From Prostheceraeus crozeri (Eukaryota; Platyhelminthes; Polycladida; Euryleptidae), in the NCBI GenBank assembly GCA_907163375.1, contig CAJQUW010005334.1, forward strand, positions 496,001-560,000: a stretch of 64,000 bases of DNA, written 5' to 3'. A model generated the notes under the pieces. The model was not told where the DNA came from and searched no databases. It saw only the letters and a list, made by a program, of their open reading frames with translations. Below are positions 35,026-46,600 of this stretch, piece after piece (within the stretch, counting starts at the first letter, position 1; each line of letters starts with the position of its first letter). Made by a program: the position numbers and the translations under genes.

Positions 35026-35714
35026 CTGAAAATATAGATCAAGCGATAGAACAATATCTGGAGAGCTTTGTATTTAACTACTTACTTTGAGTGGGATCCA
35101 TTTCACTGATTTAACCTGGAAAGTCAATGATAATCTCATTAGAGTAAAGCCAAATAGCCGTTTCAAAAAGTTGTGTAGGTACGATAGATGTCGCATTATA
35201 CATGCATTAGATATTAGAGTATTCTCATCTGTGGTTCACAATTTCTTTGTCTGGTCAGCATTCCTATAAAAAATTGATGACATTGATTTTTGCAGCAGAA
35301 ACATTGACATTGTTTACTTTGAAGACTGGATGAAAGACAGACAATTGAAATTGTGTTTAAGTGCATTAAATTTTCCTAGATAACGCATGTCAGCTTTCAT
35401 GTCTTTATATATCCTTCACAAATTCATTTTACTATTAAAATATTACAATTTTGAAATTTGCGAATATATAGTTTTAAAGATGAAACATTATGTAGATGTA
35501 CCCTCAGACATGTTCCCTTCATGCAAGAGGAGATAGAGTAAAGTTTCATACTGGCTTCATCAAGATGCTTGTGATGAATTTTCAATTCTAAAATAATGAA
35601 GTCAACTACACTGCTATTAAGGCCATATCCATTTGTAGGATTACATTTGATTTAAAACTACGATGAAGTATGTTCATCGGTCAGTGCTCAGTGCTTAATG
35701 AATACTTCAATTAC

Positions 35715-35775
35715 TTCTCAAATGGAGAACAGTGCGAGGCATCGATGCACAGTCGTCATCACTATCGATAAACAT
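35715..35775 (-). CDS. mfsd1: Candidate first coding exon of the MFSD1-like gene
   Basis: An ATG at 35775 opens MFIDSDDDCASMPRTVLHLR and reaches GAGAA|GTAATT leaving phase 1, exactly what the exon at 34928-35025 needs. The short acidic N-terminus fits an MFSD1 cytosolic tail in character only. The donor is weak (AGAA|GT) and the sequence is not conserved, so the true first exon could be elsewhere up to LRRC42. Confidence 0.3.
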
Positions 35776-36059
35776 GTCTTTCAAGAATTTGATCGATGAT
35801 CTCTAATCGTCGACATGCGAAGTACGAGTGGTTATCAGAAAAGGCAATCCGAAGCACGAATTACCTCAAGTCTATTTCAAAATTTCTAGTACAAATGACG
35901 CTCAGAAATTGAGGAATGCTGTTAACACACTCAGCAAGCGACAGAAGAAGAATATAGTTATGTCAGGTATAATTATATAGAAGTCGCTTGAATTTCATTT
36001 TGCCTCAAGCTTTGAACTTCCGGGAATTATTACGATGTCACATTATACAATCTTGAGGA

Positions 36060-36850
36060 GCGTCCAAATGAACACATGCAACTTATGAATTTGAGCGTTA
36101 ACTTAGATCAGCGAAATCGGCAGGCCCGCATGGCATCCCAAATAGGATGCTTCGTGACATGTGCTTATGTACTCATAGTTTTGTTCAGTCGCAGTTTGGC
36201 AGAGGGACATGTTCCATTTTGTCTCAAATTCGTTAATTTGACCCCCGTACTAAAGAGTGGAAAGCCCTTGCGTATGACTTTCGTCCAATATCAGTGCTTC
36301 CCATCTCTCAAAAGCGTTTGATGAATTAGGTCATGACTCATGAGCCAATATTAAATGAATGTGTTCGCTTTCAGCTTTGTAATCGCCTGATTACATGGAT
36401 TTTAAGATATTTAACAGATTGTTTTCAGCGAGTAGAACATAATGTAGTCAGTTCTTCATGGATTCATGTGGTGAGTAGTGTACCTCATGGTAGTGCTGTC
36501 GGCACTCTTTTATGTTGGTGAGTCATGTTCACTATGGTCATTCAATTTTGCATTTTGTACATTTGGCATCTGACGACCATTTACAAGCTGATATTGACAT
36601 GCTAAGCATTGGTAGTAACAATCTGAAGTTAGCGCGCCTGAAAGTTTTGTCAAGGACATTGTAACAAAACGATCGGTAAAGCCAAGTTCTGTGAATTTGT
36701 CTATAGAATTATCCTTACCACGTACTTCTGTAATGAAAATTTTAGGGCATTTTATTTTTATCCCTTTAGCTCAATAGATTGATTGGCTAACATAATCACT
36801 TAATCGCGCGCGTAGTGGGAGTGATCTATCCGACAATTTTTGTTGGACAC
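36060..36850 (+). pseudogene. Decayed CR1-like reverse transcriptase remnant
   Basis: Readable in pieces: RSLAEGHVPFCLKFVNLTPV followed by KSGKP (the fingers region preceding the usual PISVLP block), then VSSVPHGSAVGTLL (motif B, Gln replaced by His). The catalytic Asp motifs are not intact. Lies between the LRRC42-like stop and the MFSD1-like exons. Confidence 0.6.
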
Positions 36851-36859
36851 ATTTTCACG

Positions 36860-37362
36860 AGGTTGCCCACTTGCTGCTCTGAAATTCATGCATAGTAAAT
36901 CATAAAGTTTGAGGAGTCTACTTCCTCAAGACGATGTTTGTAATAATTTTCTTCCACCTCAGATATTTGGTCTTTAGTGCTATCGTTTTACAATGTTTTA
37001 TCGTTTAATAGCTTGGTGCAGCTATCAATTTCATTCAGTAGTATAGTTCTACACTTAGTAAGGAATAAGATGAAGAATAACAGGAAACAAGTAAGCAAAT
37101 TGCCATACATGAAAATGGAATAAGAGCGTGTTATAGTACAAAAGTATATTAGTCTGATCAAATCGCATACAAAAGGAAAAAAATTAAAAAATGTATATAA
37201 ACGCATAAAACACTGCAAAAATACATCAAAATGAGTTCTGCAGAAATACAAATTTGCTACTCAATGAAAAATTTGAGCAAACATTATAAAACAAAGGATA
37301 GAGTAAAAAAATGGGAATTTTCATTTTATCAGCATGACGGGAAGCCTATGAGAGATGTCCAA
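36860..37362. other. Gap downstream of LRRC42-like stop
   Basis: No protein feature recognised. It should contain the LRRC42-like 3' UTR on the minus strand; I could not single out the polyadenylation signal with confidence. Confidence 0.35.
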
Positions 37363-37671
37363 TCAATTCCTGTATGACGCAACTATTTCAATGTCATCCT
37401 TCCCTATGTCTTCACAAATGTTCCTGTCACACAGCTGCCTTTGTCTTTTGCAGGAAATGCTCGTCACAGAAGCTGTCAGATCCTTTTCTAAAATGAGAGA
37501 TTTGGATTCAGAAGTCTCTGCAGTTTCACTCGACAAAAACTGTCTCTTCAGCCAATCATTGTGAACTTCTGCAAACCAACCAGAAGACGCCGTGTAATTA
37601 TGTGTAGAATTTGAGTCTCTCCTGATCCTCCATCGTCGCTTACAGCAGTCTCTCAGCGGAAAAGTATCCTC
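37363..37671 (-). CDS. lrrc42: LRRC42-like terminal exon
   Basis: Acceptor TTCCTCTTACAG. Encodes 102 codons with SSGWFAEVHNDWLKRQFLSS and a basic/polar C-terminus (ISCKRQRQLCDRNICED) to TGA at 37363-37365. The tail is low-complexity, as in vertebrate LRRC42. Confidence 0.75.
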   Translation of the reverse strand, partial: EDTFPLRDCCKRRWRIRRDSNSTHNYTASSGWFAEVHNDWLKRQFLSSETAETSESKSLILEKDLTASVTSISCKRQRQLCDRNICEDIGKDDIEIVASYRN

Positions 37672-40600
37672 CTGTAAGAGGAAAGTGATTGATTTTCAAG
37701 AATTGGTTATACGAATACATTCATCAGCGAAAAGAACATGTTGTGATATTATCATTGCTGGTCAGATGTCCTCATAGGAAGACGCCGCTCGGGTCTGTGA
37801 TGATGTCTGCTGAAAATTTATGCCCGTCGAGAACGTTTATTACAAGCCTTTCCAATTTTCTTACATAACTCTTATATATGAAAGTTTGTCATTTAAGTTT
37901 CTTTATTTTTCTTTCATTTTTTCGTTGCATTATTTTCACATTGTTTCCGAATCTTACAATGACGCTCTGTAATTTAGAATTCTAAAACATTTCAGCTTAA
38001 TCATTTTCTGTTGGACCCATAGAAATAGATTGTTTATCTGAAGTTGACTAGAATGGAAATTGACTCAAGGTCGCGGCACATCCGGGGGAACTAAGTTGGG
38101 GCATGAATAACCAATGAAAAGTTTGTAATTGCACATGTGACTGATTCTAACCCAATGATACAGTCGTTGACAGATGCATCTAAGTGAAAATGCGTGCGAT
38201 TTTTGTGCCACCATTGTGTATTGCATGAAGCTTTACTTCCATTCTAGAGGTTTTATTGTTAGTTTATTGTTGTTATTGTAGTTCTCAGTGTTACCGAACT
38301 CAGACAATCAACAAGCGACTGCAGAGGCAGTTATAGACAAGAAGGTTGAATCTTGGAGGGCATCATGTTCATTTCCAGACAAAAAGCAGATCTCTTCCGG
38401 ATCTGGGCAATTTCCAGGTATTCTATGACTTAAGCATAAAATAGAAGCTCACAGTTGCTCAACATAGGAGTACTTGTGAAATGCAGGACATATAGCGACC
38501 CAGAAGGCCAGATAAAAGTAACCTCCTCTGACATCTACGATATGATGGCACTTGATCAACACAGATTTAGAAGATAACTTTACTCTAGATTTCTGCATGC
38601 AATAATGTAGTACAATACATTGTTGTTCCTTGATATTACATTGACATAGCTATCTGAACTTAAAAGATTCCACTGTAATGTTATTTATGTTATTTACAAT
38701 ATAAAATTTATACTGTCTGTATTGTTGAGCAGGATATATTTTTGAAAATTATATCAGGGTGCATAATCGTGAGGGGAACATCAATTTTCGGATATTTTGA
38801 GCCCAATGACCCATTACCACAGCGATATGTTCAAAGTAGGATAATAATTAATGGGTGCACATTCTCATGTCAATTCTTGATTTCTGCATTGTTTTTTTAT
38901 TTTCATCTTACTACTTGTTTCGTTATTATAGCAATACGATAAAACATATTTCTCTGAAGATGCAGTGCGCGGTTGTTTCTTTCCCTCCGTTGCTTGAAGA
39001 AAGATAAAACATATACATTTAATATTTCCAGTGTCTTGGCACATGTGTAATTATAACGCTTGTACACTTGCATTTATGCAATATAATGTTTTAAAATACT
39101 CCTAAAGAATGTCTTGACTTTTAACCACTTCAGTTTAGCATGTGCATTTTATTTTCCGTACGCATTGCACGAATGAAAGCTTGTGGAACATAAAATCAAT
39201 TTGCAACCTCTTTTCCCAAAAAAATGGTACAAAATTATAAATAACTTCCAAATATTTACAATTGTGATACAGCTTCGTTGTTCAATATTCTTACCAGTTC
39301 TCGAGTGGCGGAGAAGATGACTCGATGCAACGTTGGTATGTCCATAAAGAAGATAACACAGCGATGTGATAGATATCGATTGCCTGCAAATGATAGAAAT
39401 ACTAAATATTGTCTTTTGGTGTCTTCATGAATTCACATATCGCATTTAAATAACATTTGGATGATAAGGCTGACTATAATTAACACAGGATGTCGATATT
39501 GATTTTTCTCATTAGAATGGGTCGCCACTAATGTACATCTGTACATCTTCATTATTGAGGAGCTTCAAAGTTTGTAATCAAGTTTTCAATTTATTCATAT
39601 TCAAAACAGTTTGATTTACAGGGCCAAAATTCAAAGGTACACATTTGGCATCCGTGGAATTAGGATTCTTAAGGCCGGATAGCCGCAGCGATTGTTGAAA
39701 CGCACTCAGCGAGTTGAAACAACTGTTGATTACTATAGCAACGTTCAGCTGCACATAATCGTGCATACTGCGAAAACAGTGTAAAGAATCTTGCAAAGAA
39801 TAGTATATATATTGCCTGGCTATTACAATTACTGTGTGATAACAAATTTGGTTGACCTCATTGGTACATCAGCTAGTGAATGAGTGCTGAATATGGCGAT
39901 AAGTCCGCTCGAATGAGTGCTAATTATGCAAGCTACTGATCTACAGTGGCAGGAAATGGTACGCATCTGCTTAATGCTCACAATAATGGTGTTCATTTTG
40001 TGCAGTATAAATTATTGCAAACTTTTGTCTTGTGAACCGTTAAAAACAACTGCTCCCAGGATTTGAATCACAGATCCCAGGTACTCATACATAACGCCAA
40101 CGCTGCAATAACTGAGTTCTTCTGATAGTTGACAAGAAGCGGAAAAGAGCAAGTCCACAGATTACGATACTTTTTTACGATTTCATAGAATTGGATATAG
40201 CGCGGCAATTAACACCCATCTGTTGCTTCCTATTGTGCCACAACAACTTAATTCATTAATGACAAAGTCTTGCCTTGTCTTATATGTTATTCATTAATGT
40301 AAGAGAATTTTTTATAATATGCTATTGAGACCACTAATTTTTTCATTGAAAGTAAGTACCGTAAAATGGGGGTAATTCGGACACCTTTTTGAGGGTTCTT
40401 TAATTTTTTTTGTCATTGTTGTGATTTGTAATGAGCTATAATCCTACAGAACCGCAAATGGGCTTTATTTACAATATGAATTGACCCGGTAAACCTCAAG
40501 CCCTGTAGAAATTTTCTGATAATTCTACGAGGGTAACGAGGTTTAAAGAAAAAAAAAGGGTAATTCGGACACCAACAAGTTGTATTTCAAACTTGAACAG

Positions 40601-43600
40601 AAACGATCTAAATCAAATGCAATTTTCAAACTGAAGTTAAAATGAGTAAAAATGACTGGGCACACTCGAAAAAGGGGATCAAAAAGGGATCGCTACTCCA
40701 CCGTTGCAATCGCCACCAGAACCACTCGGTAACACATTGGATCCAGTCCTGTCCACTGGACTCATAAAGCGAGAAGAGAAAGAAGAAAAAAGAGGCGAAG
40801 ACAAAAATTAAAGACAAAGACGAGAAAAGAAACGTTAGAAGAGAAAGCGACAAAAAACTGAACAACAATATTGCGCAAGTGTCGCTTCATCACTTGGTCA
40901 CGTGAGTCAAACTTTGAAAATCCATGATCGCTGAACAAGTTTCAATTTGATTTCAACAAACATACTCGCGTGCGATAACAATACGACAGTAGAGAAATCG
41001 TCTCAGCAGATGAATCAGCTAATTTCAATAGCTTGCATGATGCACCCACCGGCGCAAGAAATATCCAGGAATTCGCGTCGTCTGTATTTGGTTACAACAA
41101 CTGACCAGCTACAAACGAGTGACAGAATTAGTAAGGGTTTCCTAAATGGTACTTTTTACTGACAGCCCATTTCAACCTACAACAAGCTTTGTGTATGTCG
41201 ATCAACCTGATGAAAAAAATAAAATTAGTATAAAATTCGACTGATTATAAACTAAAAAAAAATTGGGGGGCAAATTAGAAGCTCACTAGAAGCATCTAAC
41301 AATTTTCATTAGTCGATTAAAGATAAAAAGTGACCAGGTGTCCGAATTACCCCACGGTGTCCGAATTACCCCATTTTACGGTAGTTTCATGAGACTGTAA
41401 AACTCCACATTTGGATCTTAGCGCTACTGCTAACGACCGTGTGAGGGTTAAAGTTAAGTCCGATTATGTATCGAAGCTGAAGACGTCAAGGAAAGTTGTG
41501 AAAATCGGCCTTCCGCTGCCAAGTTTTCAAAAATCCAGACCCGGACACGGTTCCTGCACTGTCCATGCAAGAATACGGTTAAATTTAATTAAAATGTCTG
41601 CATTTGCCGACATCAGCATGCTTGTTAAATCTATGTATTTGGCTTCATTGACGATATGTACAAGATCATTCAGATATGTACATGAGCAGGGCATCTGTTG
41701 AGAGGTCCGGGACTGGTGTACATTGCTAAGGAACTGGTGTCCACACAGGATGAAATATTTGTAAATAAACTACGAGAATATTCCTGTATATTTCCTATCT
41801 TCGTCTACACGTTTTATAGGTCTGCTTTCTACTATGTCCACTCTGTTGGGTTTTCATGCTCTATTGATACCAGCATGATTTGGTAAACCATAAACGTTCA
41901 AGGCATTTGAGGAAAGATATGCAATTCTCTATATCTTCAAACATAAGTAGCTAATAGGCCTACCGCCTGCTGAACAACTTGAAAAAACACATTAGAACAA
42001 AATTTATCGCTTGTGTTGTTCAAGAAATCGACCATGTCCACTTCCTCAAACTTTTCTTCCTTAACTATCTGTTATATGATTCTACTTGCATTCGGTTCTT
42101 CCATCTTTTCATGAAAATTCCTCTTTATCTTGTTCACCGCACCATCTGTGACAGCCGTCGCTTTTTGGATCCCAGCCATTTATCTGCTGTGGCCGCTGCA
42201 TCCTGATGGGTAAGTTTTGGCAGACAGTTAATTGAAATATTCAGCAATGCCGAAGGGTGCAGTCCAACAGTCGGTTTCTCTGTCGAGTTTTGATTCGCTT
42301 AAAGCCTCAGAAACCACACTCGGTGTCAGCTACCGAAAAGACATGGTAAGTGCAATCGTTGCCAACGGTGAAAGTTCAGGGTATGCGCATATGCCCTCGT
42401 ATAGAATTCTTCCCGAGATAGCAAATGGCATACATCCCCAGCGTCTTTGTAGTGTCCGGATTCCGATCTCACCATGCGCTCCTTTGGAGACATTTAGCCG
42501 AGAGCGTTTCGGGACTCGCCATCGATCATGCGACCGAACTTCTTCATAAGAAAATCCAAAGACGAGTTAACCCACTTCTCCCGGTCAGCTCTGTCCTTTG
42601 GCATTCGAGCTGCTTCGAAAATATGAAACGCAGAGAGAAGCTCTGGTTCGGGGAATCGCTTGCGTAGGTTGTCCAGTAGTCCCGCGCAGTTATTGTGGTC
42701 CATGCTGTATACTGACTCCCTGTCATCATCCGTCAGTTCCCCAAGAATCGTATCAAATTTCTCCTAGTTCTGCTCCAGCTTGTCTATTATTCCCTTGGCA
42801 GATCGCAGCTTTTCAACTTCTTGCTTACAATAGAAGGGCAAACCTGCGCGAAATTTTGCTGGAGTTTCTGGAAAGTCAGCGACAATTCCTTCAGTCGTGG
42901 CAAGACAGCATGAAGAAAATACATGACAAATATGCAAGTCTTGTTGCGGCACCGTTTCAGTAGTCCAGTTGCAGTGTGTCGGTGACTTCTTCATCAAAGT
43001 ACTGTAACGTAGACCAGACTCCTGAAATCTCTTGCATCAGGGCGTCGACGGCTGTTTGTGTGTCAGCCAGCGAGTCACACAAACGCACTGTGCAATGTGC
43101 AACAGCTGCACACTGTTCGTCAACAATGAGTCTTTGAGTCGGCGAGTTGTTCCATCCAAGCATGGCGGTAGCGTTTTCGTGGATATGCTCAATTTCAATA
43201 ACCTTTGTGCCATGTGAAAGGTTATGTTAAGCACTTTAATTTCGCAGAGCGTATAGGTAGTGTCTGGTCAGCTGTGGTAAGCAGACCCAGATGTATGATT
43301 TTTGGTCAAATTATTCATCGATACCTACAGATGCAAGTCGCAATATGGAAAATTATGATTATCACAATTGAATCACGCTTTTGATAAGCTTTCAGATGAT
43401 ATAATTTTTTCGAATTTCAGCAACAGTTGGTGCCATTTTACTCAGTTTGCTTTTTGCCTGATATTCCGCTATTTGCTGGATAAAACAATGTTTTTAACGA
43501 TCGACTGCACACATATCAATAACTTCTGTTGTATTAGCGCTGGAGGTTTCAAGTTTGGATTCAAAAGAATGCTGGTGTCATCAGCTCCAAGAATATGGCA

Positions 43601-46600
43601 GTTTTATCAAAATCTGTCCATCCGTTCACTGGCAAACTTGAAATTTGTATTCCCATGATCAGTCAACGGGTGAGTCATCATGTACCTCATGAGGTCAGAA
43701 GATATCGAATCACGAATCACACGAAGAGGGCTTGTCTCGTCTCTTTACCTGTTCACAGCAAACGATAGCATTTCCTTCACGCCGTAGGAATGATGACGCT
43801 TGCGTCCATAGAAATCGACAACAATAAAACCTCTAGAACGGAGGTTAAGCTTCATGCAATACACAATAGTGGCACATAAATCGCACCCATTTTCACTCAG
43901 ATACACTTGTCAGCGGCTGTATCATTGGCTGAGAATCAGTCTCATGTGTAGATCAAAACTTTTCATTGGTTATTCATGCCCCAACTTAGTTCCCCCGGAT
44001 GTGCCGCGACCTTGAGTCAATTTCCATTCTAGTCAACTTCAGCTAAACAATCTATTTCTATGCTTGCGTCCGATAAATGGAGCATCTTATCAATGATGGC
44101 AAAGACAATGAATGACACGTGGGTCAACATGATATTGATATCTGAAATAACACAATGGAAGTAAAAAAGCAGACAATCACTCATTTAATTAGGCAAGCCA
44201 CACCAAATCTTTCCTGAACCAAGTGTCTCAGCTGACCAAGTAAATAAATTTGATACTAAATAATATTGATCCATTATCAGCTTGCGATACATTTGATGAA
44301 TATATCCAAAAAATGCAAGAAATTTTTGGGCCCTGCAACTGTATGTGCATGACTGTATGTTCACTGATGAGGAATAAAAATTCAGAAACAGCCGTGCTAC
44401 TGGTATGTTCGAAATCTGCAGGCGGGGTTTGCTACTGACTTGGTAGACTACATTTCGGAGAGCTGGTAGCTCGCGATTCGAAATCCCTTCTTTGACGAGG
44501 AAATACATGGATGGACACGCTCAGCGACTGAAGTAGCTTTCTGGGTTTGACGATTAACATACGATGGATCTGAGAATCCGATTGGTCGCGTAGTGCAGGC
44601 TATCATTTAAAATGTCGGTAGTACAGACCATCAGTGAAGAAAAATGGGTGGACACGATGAAATTACTGACAGTCTTAAAATGAGTAATACTCAAGGCAAA
44701 CTAACACAGTATTTGATGAATGGACTATGTGCATGTTTTTATGATTCGAAATATGCAAACGCATCCTTGTTTCAAACTGCAATTATGACTCAGAAAATCG
44801 GTGAGAATTTAATCAACTGCGGTGAATGGGGCCCCCAGAATTCATCGTAGACATAAGGATAATGAGTGATTGCTGAGTGATAAAGTGATAATTAATAAGT
44901 GATAAATACACTTCAACATTATTCATAAGCTCACCTCGAACGTCAATCTCAAGGATATTCACTTTCTGTTTTCTATATCTCCAACCGGCGGTCAGGCATC
45001 GCAGTCTTTCGTCCCACAAGTCATTCTCTCTCACGCTTAACCGCTTCAAGACACACATTGAGCCAATTAAAGAGAGAACTTTACCGTCCACCGCGTCCAG
45101 CTTACATCGATCCAGGTTTAATTCTGTGACTGACGTGGACATAGCACTTAGAAGGTCGTACATAAGAGAATGATTGTTCAGACATTGAAGATCCAGTCTA
45201 GCAACAAATATTGAAGGAAAGGCCTCTGAGAATATAGCCAGTGCATGTTGTACCTCAGATTCCAGGTCTGAAAAGATACATATACTGTTTATACTCAGGC
45301 TGCTATACTTGAGCAACAAAAATTGCAATCGATGAAGCAGAAAATATTCTTTCCATGCAATATGATTTTCATTACACATAGGAACAGAATTCCACAGATA
45401 TCTTACAACATGAACTGTACGCATTACACTATCACTAAATAATGTGATTCGATGAAAATATTCGGTGTCCGCCTGTCTGGTCAGACTTCTTAGCCCGGGT
45501 GGAGTGCGGTTCGGCCGTGACGAAAAAACAAATCGCCGCACTTCTACGCAGAATTTTCTTCAGATAGATGATCAGCATGAATTCACGTTATTAAAACAGG
45601 AAATCCTCTCTTTGGTTCATGGCTTAGATATCAGAAAGTGACAAGAGTTATCAGGTGAATTACCTCGAGAAACTAACAATGTAGCTCAACGTCTATGAAT
45701 GATATCGATGGAGCCTTCGTGCCGAAGTGATACAGAGTTCAGTCGTGATGAAAATTCACAAGGTCACCGATTTGTGAACTGCAGAATTTGGTCAAGAAAT
45801 GGACTACTCGGTGCATTAAGGTCGGTATATTGCGTGTATTTGAACACTTCACATTGGGACATGTTTGAGATCGCTGACACGCATTATTGTTGAAGAATCG
45901 TAACTAGGAACTTAACTAGTCAATCAAGCAAAATCACTTAATTGGTTAATGATATAGACAACGACCATGAGGCATGACGTTCAAATTTGACTGCATCTAT
46001 AAAAGCCATAAGGGAGGAAGGATTTTAAAATCCAGATGTAACATAGCAGCTCTGAAAGAACTAGACAAGCTGCTCTATTTAGCTGGACGATGTTGGAAAC
46101 TCCTCAGGTCTATTAGGGTATGGCAAAGGTGAGATCACAGGAGCTCAATAAAAAGATCGAAAAATAGAATTATTAACGAAGAATTTGAAACGCCGACCAA
46201 CAGGCCGCTTCCAACTCTGTCACGGCGGTGATAGTGCTAGCAATGCGTTAGGCAGGACTATGTTCAAATTTTGTACACGTGAAAATGCGACTTTGAGACA
46301 GGTACGCTCTGCATTACTGCTAAACACTCAGCACAAGAAAAACGTTCACCTTTACCGGCCACCAATACCGAATTACATTAATGTGGGTCGTCCCACTCGC
46401 AAAAAGAAGTGAGATGAATAAAACCCGGTAACATGGAAAACAGAATTTTCGGCTTTCGTCTAATATGATTCAGAATATTAAAATGTACACAATTTAATCA
46501 CAGCTATATCCTGGCGATGTCTAAAAAGATAACATCAATAGAGGTGAGACCGGTCAGTGATGCTCACACCGATAATTTCATTATCTTGTTTTTTAAGTAT

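Noticed and set aside
37355..37564. Plus-strand 69-codon ORF
   Set aside because: It is the reverse complement of the LRRC42-like terminal exon.
41411..42206. Small plus-strand ORFs (96, 62 and 75 codons)
   Set aside because: No domain, no splice logic, and they overlap the antisense hAT pseudogene or the TIR element.
42232..42963. Plus-strand ORFs of 105 and 121 codons
   Set aside because: They are shadows of the minus-strand hAT transposase remnant, which has the recognisable motifs.
44813..45541. A single 242-codon LRR protein ORF
   Set aside because: Only 44935-45267 is flanked by good splice sites in phase with the other LRRC42-like exons; the N-terminal part (MRRFVFSSRPNRTPP...) is intron read-through.
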